From Oxytricha trifallax (Eukaryota; Ciliophora; Spirotrichea; Sporadotrichida; Oxytrichidae), in contig ARYC01001936.1 of the NCBI GenBank assembly GCA_000711775.1, positions 1 through 64,000 of the forward strand: a stretch of DNA of 64,000 bases. Direction: 5' to 3'. Under the pieces are notes generated by a model. It was not told where the DNA came from, searched no databases, and was given only the letters and a program-made list of their open reading frames with translations. Within the stretch, counting starts at the first letter, position 1. Each line of letters opens with the position of its first letter. This document shows, in pieces, positions 42,286 through 57,500 of the stretch. A program made the position numbers and the translations under genes.

Positions 42286-43548
42286 TCATTCTAGATCATC
42301 GCAATCGCTCATACTTCCAATATCGTCTGTGGCATTATGATTCCCGTATTTGCCTCCAAAACCCCCTCCTCGAATTTTATCCCCGCTTCGGGGTGTATGA
42401 GGTTCATGATCCACGTCTCCAGAGAGTTTAGCTATCTGACTGAATGCATCCCAAGTTATCTTATTAAGAGGTTTCATATTATTGTAGCCATTAGACCCTA
42501 GTTAAGGATGAGGCTGTCTAAAATTTTAGCCAACTGTTAGCCCTGTTTATATATTCATATTTCCTCTACTGGCTAAATTATTACTTAACTGTTGTTGCTT
42601 TGATTAATGTTACTTTTACTACTACATCTGTAATTGCTATTAGTGACTAAGTAGATTCTGTGTGGCGTGATTGCTTTCATTTTGAAAAGCTTAAGGAGCC
42701 TGAATGTTTAAGCGAGAATTTGATACTGATGAAGCTTGTTATTGATGCTACTAGCCAACAAACTTATGTCTGTTAATAAGTTATTGATTAGCCACTCTTG
42801 GACTTATTATGGCATTATCACTATTCAGATTACTGACTAATTTAGTGTGCTAGCTCTATGAATGAATCCTGCCAATAGCTTTCACATTTTGACTTAGCTG
42901 AACTTAAGGTCTCATCGCATTTAAATTTTCCAGTTAATTCCCTTCTTTTTCTCCATTGGCAACAGAAGCCACTTTGCTAAAAGATTAGTGTTCTAACTAG
43001 ATTTATTGACTATTCTTGTTATTCACGGTGTGAACTTAGCTGCCCAGTGTCATAGCATCCTTTAAGCCATTGTTTATATTCTTAAACTAACTAGTAGGGG
43101 AGATAATACCAGCTTGGCTCCTAAGCCTAAAGAATTCTCCCTTTTTGCTCTCTCTCAGATCAATGCTTTAATTGATCACGTTAATGTAAGATTGACTATT
43201 TTAATGATTAATGTTGCCTATTTCACTACTATTTTCATCATCATCCTCGTAGTTATCATCTAATTCATTGCTGCTGTGACTTTTCTCCCCTCTCCTATTG
43301 AGTAAGATTATATGTTTTTCCTGCTAAGTATCTTGGTGATGATTTGAGTTTAACGATATGTAGGATGATTCGTCTACAATCAAGTTTTGTGAAGTGTTAA
43401 TCAAAAGCGAGTCTTTCTAGTACTAAGCTGGCTAATTTATGGTTTAAGAGGATGAGGGTCTGTGTACTCTGGGTAATATATAAGGGTTACTTAGTAAGTT
43501 TTTAGTTGTTTAACGGTGGTCAAAGTTATCCTTTCTACTTTGAACTTA
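42286..43548 (-). CDS. DENN-domain protein, last MDS of the scrambled gene (low-complexity tail)
   Basis: One frame stays open for the whole 1.26 kb on the - strand if TAA and TAG are read as Gln, and ends at the TGA 42286-42288. It begins with the pointer TAAGTTCAAAGTAG at 43548-43535, shared with the end of the DENN piece at 32623-32636, and continues its frame. The product is Asn/Ser/Gln-rich with an acidic patch (ELDDNYEDDDENSSEIG) and Gly-rich sequence near the end, matching the tail of the + strand part in composition. It has no recognisable start. Assignment rests on the pointer, the frame and the composition. Confidence 0.75.
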
Positions 43549-43711
43549 AAAATAAACTATGATACTATATGAAATGATGATAAAAGATGAATTCGAATAT
43601 TAAAGGGATTTTCAGACAAAGAGAATCTCAAAATAAAAGATATAGATAAAAATCTTATTATAATTTTTATTAACTCATTTAGAGTCTTTCACAAAGATAT
43701 TTCACTTTCAT

Positions 43712-44986
43712 ATGGAGTCAAAACTTGAACAACTGCTTAACAGATTTGAATCTCTCGTAAATAGGTTTGAGCAAGCCTCTTCAACTGGAAACAATGGAGC
43801 CTCAGCTTCAGGTTCAGGATCTACCAATGCTTCAACAAGTGGTGTTCCTAAAATTGTGAAAGAATTTGACAATGAGATTTTCCCAAAGATTAAGGTTCTT
43901 GAGGAAGCTGCTACTAATCTAGGAGGTGATGTGATTTAGACCATTGTAAGATTTCCCTTATCATATCATCACAAACTTTTTGTAGACTAAGGAATATGTG
44001 AAGATGGTACTCTCTCAAAGAGACATACTCTAGACTATGAGTTAAGCCAATAAACCAGCAGACTTTAAGTTCCTAATATTGCCAGTGTCAAAAGCAAAGA
44101 ATGATGTTAGAGCCTTGAAAAATAAAGATCTTAAGATGCAAAACCATGTCTAAACTGTCGCTGATGGTTTTGATCTCTTCGCTTGGTTTGCTTAAGTAAG
44201 TATAAAGTATATTGATTATAACATTGTTATAGAGTGATATCAAGGACACTCTCGAAGAGTTGTTGAAGCAAATTGATTTTTATGGATTTAAGGTTCTACA
44301 ACTCAAGCAGGAGAACGATACTGTTTGGTACAAAGCTTACAAAGACTTAGCAAAAACTTTCGTCGATTTTATTGCAGATAGAGCAGATAAAGCTGTTTAA
44401 TGGACAGGATCTAACGATAATGCTGAAGAAGTATTCTAATCCTAACTTGTAAAATTAACATTTATTCAGTTACCTTGCTATTATGAATCTCTAATTATTT
44501 AAAACTTGGCCAATCAGAGCAAATCTTCAGAGGTGGTGCTCCAGCAACAACATCTTAAATTTAACAGATCGAAGAAGTCAAACAACAAACCGGTAACCTC
44601 TTCGCTGATATCACAAGTGGGTAGACTATGAATCAAAACTTAGTTCACGTAGAGAAGAACGCTCACAAGAAAGATGGCTCTGCTCTTTAACCAATTGTAA
44701 AGAAGGAAATTGTTCCTAAAACAGCAGTTGGTGCTAAAGTTGAAGTCAAGAAAGACCCAAAGACTGAGTTCAAGATGAACACCTATTACATTGTAAGTTC
44801 TGCATAAAATTTGCAAATATGATTAGAATTGTATTTATGAGAGCTAAAAATTATAAAAACAAACCATTCATATTTTGAATATAGGAACACTACGGCAAGG
44901 AGACTTTGAAATACGAGGGTGACCAAATTGAGTCAAACTACGCCTTCGCTATGATTAAGTGCAAAGACACCAATCTAGTTGTTGAT
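43712..44986 (+). CDS. CAP: Adenylyl cyclase-associated protein (CAP), N-terminal part of a scrambled gene
   Basis: Start at 43712 (MESKLEQLLNRFESLVNRFE), the conserved oligomerising start of CAP. A Gly/Ser/Ala-rich linker follows, then the helical folded domain (FKFLILPVSKAKNDVRAL, ADGFDLFAWFAQ, DIKDTLEELLKQIDFYGFK). After an interruption at about 44453-44510 comes the middle region with NLFADITSGQTMNQNLVHV. A segment from about 44885 (YGKETLKYEGDQIESNYA and AMIKCKDTN) begins the C-terminal beta-helix. It breaks off at pointer AATCTAGTTGTTGAT (44972-44986); the rest is at 21437-20920 on the other strand. Short GT-AG introns are visible at about 43947 and 44195. Confidence 0.88.
44972..44986 (+). 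repeat. Scrambled-junction pointer AATCTAGTTGTTGAT (CAP gene)
   Basis: Fifteen bases matching 21423-21437 in inverted orientation, 23.5 kb away. The join reads CKDTNLVVDGKCKNI in frame. Confidence 0.92.
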
Positions 44987-45143
44987 TTATAGCTTAAAAG
45001 CTTTCCTTATTATATAAATTTTATTCATGATGCTAAATATTAAATCATAATATTGATAATAGCAACTTTAGATAGCTTTGCTTATGTTTATAGACAAAAA
45101 TATCTAATTTATTTGTGTAAATTATAATAATATTTATTCAAAC

Positions 45144-47257
45144 ATGTCTAAATCTACTCCAATGGGAACATCCTCTAAATACTAAAATTTAGACCGTATA
45201 ACTATAATATCACTGGGATTCTTTTTCCTATTTGTGGCATTCAACTCAGCGGCAAATCTTTCAGCTTAAATCATGAATAATGATGGCTTTGAGGGACTTG
45301 GATTTTATACAATGGCTATGCTTTATTTAGTATTTTATTATAGTTGTCTTTTTTTAATTATTCCTATAGGTAAATTTACACAACTTTTCCATTATTCATA
45401 TTATAAATTTACTTTAGTTTTATTTGATATTCGCATTTTGCAGTTTCCTATCTGCAGCCATCGTAAACAAAATTGGCACTAAGGTATCTCTAGTAACAGG
45501 TGGTCTCTGCTACTTTTTCTGGGTGTTCTGCTTCCTAGCACCAGCCTTTAAAAACGAGAATCCCCACTCAACCAGCTTTATCTTCAATAAAAACTTTATC
45601 ACCTTTATTTCCTTGTTTTCAGCTGCAATCAATGGGTTTGGTGCTGGTATACTGTGGGTGGCACAGGGCTAGTACCTCTCTGACTGTGCTTCTGATGCGA
45701 ACAAAGGCTTCTTTTTCAGCTATTTCTGGGCGTTCTTTATGAGTTCATAGATTCTTGGAAATCTTACAGCAGCTCTCATATTATGATATTAATATAAATT
45801 TTTGTATACAATTTGTATTTCTGTATTTTAACGAATTCAAAATCTAATAAATTCAAATATTATTGAAACGATTAATTTTTTATAAATAATATTAAATATA
45901 TTCGCAGTAAAATATCTCAAAATCAATTTTCTATGTTTTTATTATTAAATCTCTTTAAAAGCATGATAATATATAAATTCATAATTCTTACAAAGAGAAT
46001 CTGTATAATTTGTATAATATCGTTAATATTTTAATTTATATTGAATTAATTTAATATTGGGTAACCTACCTTAGAGCACCTACTACATCATCATGTCAGT
46101 GGCTTCATTCTGCGGAGCCATGATATTTTTACTACTAAGAAAACCCTTAAAACCCAAAAATGATGAAAAAGACCAGTAGTAATTACTACAAGAAGAAGAT
46201 AAAGCTTAAGAAACTCAGACTAATAGTTTCAAGTAAGATATCATATTGACTTTCCAGATGCTATAATATATGATTATGCTTGCATTAATTTAAACTTTGT
46301 AGTATTTATTTATTATAGTCTCAAGAAGAATCAGTAATTATTTATCTATTATATATTAAGTCATTGTAAATTTCCTTACTTTTTGAATGATGTTTGTGTT
46401 GCCTTTGATTACTTGGAGTGCAGTCTCGCAATCAATCTACAGCGGATGTTTCGTACCAATGATGAACACCACAATGGCCGACCAATACCCAGATTGGGAC
46501 TCAAACAAGAAACTGGAGTATTCCCTCCTAGCCATGATTCCCCTGGGTTTAGGATCAGTCATTGGAGGACTCATTCAAGGTTAAGTAGCTGATAAGTTCG
46601 GGTAGAGACTAGGAGTCATCTATATTATGATTGTGAGTGCTTGCGCTTTCGCAGTGGTGTTTGCATTCGTGGGCACCTGGAAGTTTGGAGTGCTTACTTT
46701 CTTTATGACTTTCATATGGGGCATCCAAGATAAACTCTGTTAAAAATAGAAATGTATTAATTTTCACTTTAATACTGAATTTTGTTCAGTAATGTCACTA
46801 AAATCAATCTCATAATAATTTCCAAGTTTAGTGGAATGAATAACTATATGAGTTGCACTTTAGGCTTCCAATTTGATTCTAAGATTATCCCCTTCAGTAT
46901 CTTGAAATTCGTGTAATCACTTTTTACTTTTATCTTTTTGGTTGTGGAATCACTGTTAACATTCTAAGTTGACTATATAATCTATCTTATTGTGATTTTA
47001 TCAATTTTTAATGCTATTTTAAAACATAATAATTGAAGTGTAGAATAGTAATAATTTTTCCATAAATTACGATATAAATAGGATATTTTTCATAATAAAA
47101 TTGCTAAATATATAAACATATGATGGCATGTGTTTGCTTCGCATCATTAACAGTGATGCTGTTCTTCCCCTATAAATCAGTAGAGAAACCTGGCTTGGAT
47201 AGCTCTGAAAGAATCAATTAGAAGAATAAAGATTCAGCTTTAACTGATGAAGAGTGA
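45144..47257 (+). CDS. UNC93-like / major facilitator superfamily membrane protein
   Basis: Start at 45144 (MSKSTPMGTSSKYQNLDR). A hydrophobic helix follows (ISLGFFFLFVAFNSAANL), then, after an IES, CSFLSAAIVNKIGTKVSLV and FGAGILWVAQGQYLS, the loop pattern of UNC93-type proteins. After IESs at about 45783-46055 and 46305-46382 come further helices (LPLITWSAVSQSIYSG; GSVIGGLIQGQVADKFGQR; VIYIMIVSACAFAVVFAF). After more gaps comes a short C-terminal segment ending EEKPG-like and then the TGA at 47255-47257. About ten to twelve membrane helices are expected. Family assignment is by overall pattern; a more general MFS transporter is possible. Confidence 0.65.
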
Positions 47258-48599
47258 GAATAGAGTGATAACAGATATTTTATTAATATTAATAAATTAA
47301 GAATATTAATGAGATAAAATTATATTTATAATTGAATTAAATTTTTCAGAAGAAAAATTTAACCAAAAAAATCAATAATTTTGGATTTTGTATTTAGTAT
47401 TTTTAATTTTAGATTCATTTTTGTCTTTAATTACATACAATGTTTTATCACATTTTATTTTAATAAAAAATAAATTTCAACTTAAAAAGTTTACTATAAA
47501 TAATATATATTTATTTTTTTAGATTATAAACTTTTTTATTAAATAATAAGTCAACATATTCAAAAAAATTATATCAAATATATCAAATTTAATTTTTGAT
47601 CTCTTAAAATTAATTATTATTTAGATAATTAAGAATAAAAATACTAATTATAAAATTAAGAAAATACAGGGAAACATACTTGCAAAATATTTATAAAAAT
47701 AATGAAAATATATGATCAAAAATATAATAAATTAAAACTTTATTAACGAATTTCAAATTGGATTTGGATTATATAAATTAAAAAATAAAAACAATATATT
47801 GCTCAAGCAAATCTTTATTATAAATATATTGAAATAATTTGAGTTTATTCAATTCTTGATATAGCACTATATATTTAGAATTAATAATTTAAAAAATTAA
47901 CTGTTTTTAATTTATTCATTGTTGTGAATTTATACTTAAATTCAAAGGGAATTTGCATTGATTTTATTTTGATTTTTAATGCAAAAAATATTGCTCTATT
48001 ATAGATTATGCTAATTCTATAATATTCATTAACCTCTATATTTTGAATTTTTACTGTGACTATTATTTGTTATAAGAATATATTTCAGTAATTTATTACC
48101 GCTTTTTAATTATATAATTTCAATAATACGTAATCTCAAACTAATGTGGAGACAGTTTATAAATAACGAATTAATCTTTTATTATTTATAAACAATATAA
48201 TAATATATAATGATTATAGTTAATAAAGTTTGTCGCATTATTGCTCAATTATATTATATGTAGTCCTTGTATAGGTATTATTTTGGAAATTAATTTAAGG
48301 TCATTAGACAATCATAAATAGTTATATTCTTTTCCTTTATAAATTAATATTTTTATCATTTATATATTTTAATCAGATAAAATAATTGCAATAAAAGTAA
48401 GAATTTTGAAACATTTTAGGGGAATTCTTAATTTTTATACGATAAATTTTTTATTTTCCTATTTTTGGTTTCATTTAATTGTAATAAATCAGTATTTATA
48501 TTTCTCGTTTTTAAAATTTATATATTTTACTGTAAATCTATTGAATATCAGCTATATTTTCTCAATCCTTAATAAATAAATCGTTTTTTATTTATTTTA
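47258..48599. other. Long AT-rich intergenic region, no gene seen
   Basis: Extremely AT-rich, with homopolymer runs and TGA codons in all frames; nothing coding-like was found. Confidence 0.55.
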
Positions 48600-51500
48600 A
48601 TAATACTAAAAAAGAACTACTGGATACAAAAATCTAATAAGCGGGATCTGATTCTTGAATATGCTTTTATGATATTTATTTGCGCATTAATAGCTATATC
48701 TATTGAAATAGTTAACATAATAGCTGATTAGGATACTGAAAATACGTTTTTAAATAATGCATAAATTATAGATAGATATATTATAATTAGAAAATATTTT
48801 TTAATCATAAAATGTAGATGATAAGTGGTTTTACTAGAAAAATCCAAATGAAAATAATTGTAAAACAGATTTCAGCTTAGAAGTGTACAATTCAAATAAT
48901 TATAATCCATTTTTGCTGGATCATAAGAAATAATTGCTTCCATCCTTTTTTTCATACAATCTGATTCTATGTACATAATTATATTTATTAGTTTTTATAT
49001 CTTAATATTAGGAGATGTACAGCAATTTAAATTCCAAAGATTAATTAATTATTTTAAATAACTTCTTGATTTTAAAGTTAAATAATCCAAAATGTAATCT
49101 CATTAATATTTACTCATTTAAAGAATTATAATTTTCTTAGATGATATTAATAATAATTACAATATAATCCAATTAAATTAATGGGAGAAGATTATTTTAA
49201 ATTTCTGTGTTTTAAATTCCAATAATCTTTGCGAACCCTTGTCGGTTTATTCTATATTAAATGGCAAAAGAAAAGCAAATAAATGTGATAGAAACATTAA
49301 AAGTGTATGATTTGAGCACCTACGCCTATGGATTATCATTTCTAGTATCCTAATTGCCGTTGCTATTAATCTCAACTCTATTCCTCACTCTATCTTGCTT
49401 GCAACTATTGTATATATCATATTATTAAAAATTTTAATAAGAAAAGCTTTAATTAAAATTGATTAGAAATTTTAGACATATAACACAAAATTGAACTTAT
49501 TTAAACAAATTTAATTAAATAATAAATATTTTAAATTAATTTAGAATTTTTGTGATCTAAATTATAATTGTATTATCAATAACCTTAGGTGATGCTGATG
49601 CTAGTGATGAATTTTTCTAAAAGATTTAAGGAAATATAAACTTATGAGGTCATTTTATATAAATTAATATAGTTAGTTTATATTTTTTTTAAACTGATAT
49701 ATAAATAAAATTGGCTTAAAATAGTAAAATAAAACTGTCTTTTAAAACGTTTGAATTTAAAAATTAAACTATTATATCTTAGTCAAAATTTAATTGTGTT
49801 CATTTTTTATTAAATATTTAAAATCCATTATAAACTTGGGGTTTGTTGGTAAATTCTTTTGTGTGGGAATATTGCTTGGCCTGTGCTCTCTGGTGATAAG
49901 TTTAAGTGTAGCTGTACCAAGTTCAGATCCAAAAATGTCTTCACAAATTGGAATGATGATACTGTTCGTACCTAAACTTTATTCATAAAATTTTCTATAA
50001 TAATTTATGCCTTTTGTATAATTTCCCTACCTATGATATTTATCAAATGATAAGAAACTATTGATTATATTTAATAAATAGCTCTTGTTTTTAAGTTTAT
50101 TGTGGCTTTTATGATGATATAGACAAATAATTTTGAACCATGTGATGATGAACCATATAAATATCAAATTACTATTTTTAAGAGCTTATCTTTTATCCCA
50201 TAGATTCCTGCACTTCTTTTAATGTAATATTAATTTAAAAGATATTGTTTGAGATAAAAAAATATTTTATTGTAAATTTCATTTGAGTTTATTTAATAGT
50301 ACATCAGCAGTCGATATGATTACTTCAACTACATAAAATATAAGGATATCAAGTAAGATGAAGGTTTTTATTTTGGTATCTTGTGTGCTGACCTAGTTTT
50401 CTATAATTTATCATTGTATTTAATCGGGAAAAAATTAAACTTAATGAAATATAAACTTCTTACTTCCCTAATTTATCTGAATTTAATTCTATTCTTTGCT
50501 CTATCTTTATTTGGATCAGGTTTTTACTAATAAAAAGGGCTTTTTCTTCTTCATAGAACCTTTAATATATGAATTTATATTTCCACTATAATTTGATAGA
50601 TTTTATATTGATTATTATTATTATTTTAAAATTAATTAAAATATAAACCTCTATTTTGCTGTAAAAAACAATAAAATGATTAAGTAAGATCAGCTGCTTC
50701 CTCTATCAAAAGGAATTCAAGAAAAATTAGTCAAAATTACCAAAGTAATATTAATTAAATTAATTTATTAATAAATATCTAAGAAAAAAATAAATAAATA
50801 AGTTGTAAAGTAAAATAAATTCGCAATAATTTCACATAAAGGTTAAACCAGAAAGTAAATGAAACCGAACAAAATTCAAATCATATATATTAAGATACGG
50901 AACAAGAAGAAAATATTATTCTAAAAATATTTATTAAATAGAATATTTTCAATATTAAATAGAGTTTTAATTATTATAAATTAAAGCGTTTAATAGTTTT
51001 ATTCCAATTATTTTGAAATAAAAATCATTTTTAATATGTTAAATATTTAAATAATAACATTAACGATGAAGTTTTTACAGTTTAAGTTGAGAATTTGAAC
51101 AAAAGGTTTAATTAAAATATGGAAAATCAAATTAATGATGTGAATTTCACAATCTTACTTTAAAAAATAAGTTGTATATAGAAATCTTTTCTTGCATATA
51201 AGTGTTTAAAAGTTAAAATATAATTTTTTAATCAAGCAAGGAGAAACAGTATGTTTAATAGGAGAAAATGGTTCTGGAAAGTTTAAAAATAATTTGTATT
51301 TTATAAGATATTTCACATTAAATTGAATTTTATGTAAATGCATATTTTATTTTTTATATGAAAGACCACCCTTGTTAAGATTTTTGCAGGCCTTTACAAG
51401 CCAGATGACCCCAAAAAGAACCAAACAGTTTTAAGGGTTTGTGGCAAGAACATTCTTAAATACCCAGAATAAGGGAGAAAGTATATAAAACTGTGTCATT

Positions 51501-54500
51501 AATTCGATTTTCTGTTTTAAGAACTTAGCCCAAGATAGCATTTTTACTTGGCATGTGAGATGAGAGGAATTCCAAAATAACAAGTTAATTAAGAAATTGA
51601 GAAAACTCTAAATGATTTTATTAATTTCAATGTATAAATCTTATATTATTTAGATATATTATCTCCATTTAAATTAATATTATGACCTTGGACTAAATTA
51701 AGATAATATATCAGACAAAACAGTTAAATCACTCTCTAATGGCATGAAAAGAAGAGTGTCAATTGGTTAGGCTCTGTTAGGAGAAGCATAACTAATAATC
51801 TTGGATGAGCCAACTGCAAATTTAAGTGAGGAGTCAGCCCAGGATCTCTGGAATGTCATAGCGAAGATTAAAGATATAGATTCAAAGAGATCAGTGCTTG
51901 TAACTACTTAGGATTTAAAAGACATTCAGAGGAGGAATCCAAATGTTCAATATGTTGTTAGAAACTTTATTTTAATTATATTTATGAATAAATTTAAACA
52001 CTAATATCGATATGAAAATACTTCAAATTTAATACTAAGTTATTCAATTTAACAAATTTTCTAATTGAAAACATGTTTAAAATTATACTTAAGGAGAATA
52101 AGCTACTAAACTTTAGAATTATTTGAATTTTTTAAAAATCTATTGGTTTTTAGTTAATCCCTTATTATAATTAATAGCTTTTTATTCAGTATTTGTATAA
52201 TAAAAATAATTCTTCATTAATGTCTATATGTTTAATTGCTTTAATTTAATTATTAAAAAAACTAAGTCAACGAAAAGAACAACTTTGAAGAAAGGAAATC
52301 ATTTGATATGTTCTTACAGAATAGCAATAATAAAAATAAACTGGCTTAAAATTACAGATAAAACCAGCATTATACTTTATATCCCAAAAAATAATCACAA
52401 TAGTACATGAAAAACAGAGGGAGTTTGAATTCTGAGATTAAAAATATGAAACAAGAGGAGGATAAAAATTATATAGTAAATAGGATATTTCTGCTGAATC
52501 AAGGAAAAATCAGCGTATTTAACTCAGTTTATATATAAATTATATTTAAAACAATATTTTAAGTCAAATTTCTCAATAAAATCATAAATTTATTAAATAT
52601 AAAGTTTCATATTTCAAGAAAAGTAACCCATACTAATCAATACTGGTAGTTATAAATAATTTTGAATTAATAGTTGAATTTTATTAATTTCTTTATAAAA
52701 ACATATCGACAAAGGATGAAGTGAGAACACTTATTGTGGAATATATTTATATAGGCAATTATATATAAATTAAAAAATTGGCAATTATTTTAAGTTAATT
52801 TTATTGTGAATGCTTTTTTAAATGACTCTTGCTTGAATTTGTTCAATAAATCACGCATTTTAAGAAGAAAAGTTAAAAATTTACTGAATTTAATTTTTAA
52901 GAAATAAAAATTCTATTTAAATTTCAAAGAGTTATGTAATAGAATTGGAGGGACAAAAATTGAGATAAATCTTTTGTTTTAGTTTTAATTTTGAGAAATG
53001 TTAAACTTCTATGATTAAAAAATATTTTAGGTTATTTTTCAAAATTTAATGTATCTTACAATAATCTCATTTCATTTATTTCTACACATTTCCTATAATA
53101 TATTTTAATTTCCCCCAAAAAATTCAAAGGTAAATATACATGGAAAACTAATTGCTCTTTATGATACATAAAAATGAAGAACGAAACTTTAAAAATAAAA
53201 CAGTTTTTTTAATGATATCTACTTTAAATTTTTATTTTTATAATAAATAAATGATAATTTAAATTTAAACTTTGCATAATTCGAATAACAATTCAATCAA
53301 AATATGAAATTTATTTATGAAATTATAAAACTTTAATATTTTATTAAATTTAATCAAAGATATTGCAATGCAATAAGTGTGGCTGGCTTAGAAAAACATC
53401 CAGAGGTGTTTATTAGAAAAAGTAAATTTATTGAGGATATTTTCCTTGGTCATACAAAATATATTATTTTAAATTTTAATTTGATAATATAATATTACAA
53501 TGACTTAGGGAGAGGAAATTAATTATTATTATAATTTTATTATTAAATATCTGTAATAATTTTAAAGAGGAGAAAGAACAGATAAGCAGTTATGAAAGAA
53601 ATTATGTCAAAACAAATATCAATCTAACTAGATTTAATTTAAATCTTATATTAATAGAATAAAATCCTTAAAAAGCAAAAACGTACAGTCAATAATTTAT
53701 ATAAATTTCAAATTATATGATGAAATAGTTTTAAATGACATTTATAATAAAATGTCCGATTAAGAAAAGTGATAAAATATAAATAATCAATTAATTGTAA
53801 AGTAAGGGCATTAATTATTTAAAAAAATATAATATAATATACTTTTAAAAATTAATTTTAATTTCATTCAGTAATTATTTCAAGAAATTTATTTAATTAC
53901 CGATTTATCTTTATAAATGATTTGATTCTGAAAAAGAAGATTTCTTTGGGAGTCATGCTTAAAGATTTAACTCAGTTATTGATAAGAAACGAGGACTTTG
54001 CCAATAAATTATTTGCATTATACTTTTAAGATTAAAACTCTTCTTCAGAATGAAAAAAATGATGATTTTCATAGCTATGCTTTTCATACCCAGGATCATC
54101 ATATTAGTTGAGTTATTTAAATCTATAATTCAATTGATTATTTTATATTAAAAAAATTCAGCAATAATTCTTTGGGTGGACAGTCCAGAACTCCCATCTG
54201 AAAAGGATAACGGTCATTAAATAGGGAAAATTCAATAAAATCTAGGAATATTGAGAGAAGTAGTGCCTGTAAAATTGCAGGCGATAGTGTTCTGCTTATG
54301 CTCAGGAATATTTCTATATAATTAAGTTGAGGACACCGAATAGAAAAGACGGTATGTTTATATTAATGCAGGGTTCTCCAGATTTGCATATTACATTGGA
54401 TATTTCATATTTGATTACATTGTGTTTATGATTCCCACATTTAAAATCCACATATTCTTTAATGAATTTAAATTTAAATCTAAAGTTTAATTGTATTCTA

Positions 54501-57500
54501 ATAATTTGATCAGAATAAACTGGTTTTAAATTTGTAACTTACTTATCCTATATTAAATTTATTTTATTTATACGTTTTAAAGATATTTTGTTTATAATTA
54601 ATCATAATAGTCTGTATGACTCGCTAGACAAGTTACATAAACTATGATTATAGAAATAAAATACCTACTTTACTAGTATTTGGAGTCACTATTATACCCA
54701 TGCTCTACATTACTGGCTTCTTTTTTAAAAATAGAGATAATGCCTTTAGGAATAGTGGTGCTTGCTTGTATCTATTTTTTTACTTTATAAATTAATATTT
54801 TATGACTAATATTTATTAGTAAATGGAATTATAAGTAAAGTTGTTCAAATAATTATGGTATTAATTATATGTTAAATTGTCAATTTTAAAATAATATTAT
54901 AAATGTAAATATTATATAAATAAATCTATTTGGTTTTTTCATTGCAGAATATATAAATGCTTTAACTGGTAATGTAATTTATAATGCTTCCAGAGATGAA
55001 AATAAAGTTGATAGTTACTTTGATTATTAATTTACATTTTATTTAATTGAATAGTTTAGAATTCTATTTTACCCTATTAAAAATCTAAAGAATCATTTTT
55101 TAACTATGTTTATAAGATTATTAGTGGTACCATAAGCTTCTCTTTTTAGATCCATTTATCTTCAATTTGTGGAGTCTAGGGTTTCCATATTTATTATTAT
55201 TATTTGGAATTCAAAAATGTATCTAATTTTCAATTGAATTAATAGTATGATACAAATCAATTAATTAATGGCATATTCATTTTGAATTCAAAGATTCAAT
55301 ATCTTAAATATTTATATTAAAAAATTAATATACCTTTATTCTATCAATGAATTTTATAATAGTTTTATATTAAAAATTTTATCATTAAATGATTATTTTA
55401 ACAAATAACTTTTAAACATATGATATTTGATTCTAACAATATAAATAATAATAAATAATGAATTTAAGCATGTGTTTCCAGACAGCTTAGAAATCTATCA
55501 TGGACTAGCATAAGATAGTATAGTACACTACTAACTTAACAATAAATAATAGTGCGATAAATACTTAATTCAATATTAATTATATAAACTGTATTAGTTA
55601 GTTATTTTTAGGAAATTAAAGAGAAATAATTCTTGAAAATAATCTTTCTTCTTTTCTTTTCTCATTTTAACGATCATGGGAGACCCTACGATATCTCCAG
55701 CGTTAAATTTATTTTTTTCTCAGTAGCATCTCCGGATTTTTATGTCATGACATAAGCTCTATATTCACTTCATACTACAATAAAAAAGGTATCCTGTGTA
55801 ATACTAGGTAAAAATACCACGAAAATAGGTATTATACGTGTTTAAAAAAGCAAAATATCAGAGAAAGTGGTTTTATAAATTTCTCATCCATTCTGTATTT
55901 TTTAATATCATAAACATCCTGGCAGTAAGTCTGAAACTAACTGTATTATTGTCTTTGGCAATTTTTATTGGGCATTGGGCTGCTGCTCATTGTAATATTC
56001 ATCGACAGACGCAGAGCAATTTAAAGATGTTAAGCTAAATCAAATAGAATGATTGAAGGTGGATATGCTCTAAAATATATTTATTTTTTCTTTATTCTCT
56101 TCGAATTATAACATTCAAATAAAAATAATGCTGAAGATTAAACAACCAATAGCCTAAGATTTGATGAAGAAGAGAACACTAGAAACATTCCTCTCTTAAA
56201 ATCAGTTTTGGAATAATAATCATAGAATTAAAACAACATATCAGGTAACATAGTAGATAAATAAAACATCAGAACTAATTCTCAAATGACAAATTAAAAT
56301 GTTGATAGAGAAGAGGGTGATAATTCAACTTAATAATTGCATAATCATAGATAGTAAATGATTAAAATAATAATTGAGATTAATTTGGGACTTTAAATTA
56401 CAGAAAATTAATTTATATAAATTATAGATTACTTTATATTTTATTAACTTACTATGACAATGTTTAGTATATCACTTTTCATAATCTCTTTCTCTTCTAA
56501 TTATTTGTCTTTCTAATCGCTTTTTCTTATAACTTTTAGAATCATCTAAATTATTTTACGCTTATTTGTAAATTATTATTCTAAAAAAATTACGATTGCT
56601 CAAACAATTAATTTATTTTAATAAATTTATTTAGTTTATTATGTTAATTTTATATTTTTATATTATTTAAATGCAAGAATAGCTAGATTAAGAGGTGCCA
56701 TCGTTATGCGCATTTAATCTCTAAAAGTTGTATAATAAAGATAAATTGACTGTAAATATCAAGGAAATTAAGTTTTATGCAGGGAAGATACATGGAGTCT
56801 ATGGATTTAAAAATAGTTTAATTTTTTAAAGTTATTTTTTTATGGATGTAATGGTTCTGGGAAAACAACTCTTCTACAGTTATTGTTTAGAGTAATTGAA
56901 ATAAAAACTTTGATACAAAAAAAATAATTCTATAAATTAAACATTATTGTGTAAGATGAGTGGAAGAACTTTTGGGGACATTTACTATGGAAATTAACAT
57001 ATAAGTAACACTTAAAGCATCAATATTCATAATTAAATTGGCATGTCTCCAGAGGAGTATGTGATATTGTAGATTTAAATATAAATTTACAATGTTTTAA
57101 TAAATAATCATAAAATCATAAGTAAATTATGATAATTTTAGGAATATGGGATTACTTGACAGTTATTGAACACTTTGATATTATTGCTTAGATTAAATGC
57201 TTGAATTAATCTGCTAAATTAGAGTAGAAATAGAAATTACTCCAATCACTATGATTTAATATGAAAGGATTTATGATATTTATATAGATATTTTTTTATA
57301 CATCTTTAAGTTTATTCTAATGATTTAGCTGGTATATTTATAACTCAAGAAATTTTAATGATCTTTAATTAAATTATCCGACAAGTTAAATTTGGTGATT
57401 ATAATTGCATTGAATTAATTTTCCAAAAATTAATTCCTCAATATCAAATTGAATTGACAAACTTAATAATAATTTTTAACTCATTAATTTTGGTATAATA

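Noticed and set aside
47258..48599. tRNA or other RNA genes in long gaps
   Set aside because: No cloverleaf-like or rRNA-like GC-richer patches were seen in this or the other long AT-rich gaps.
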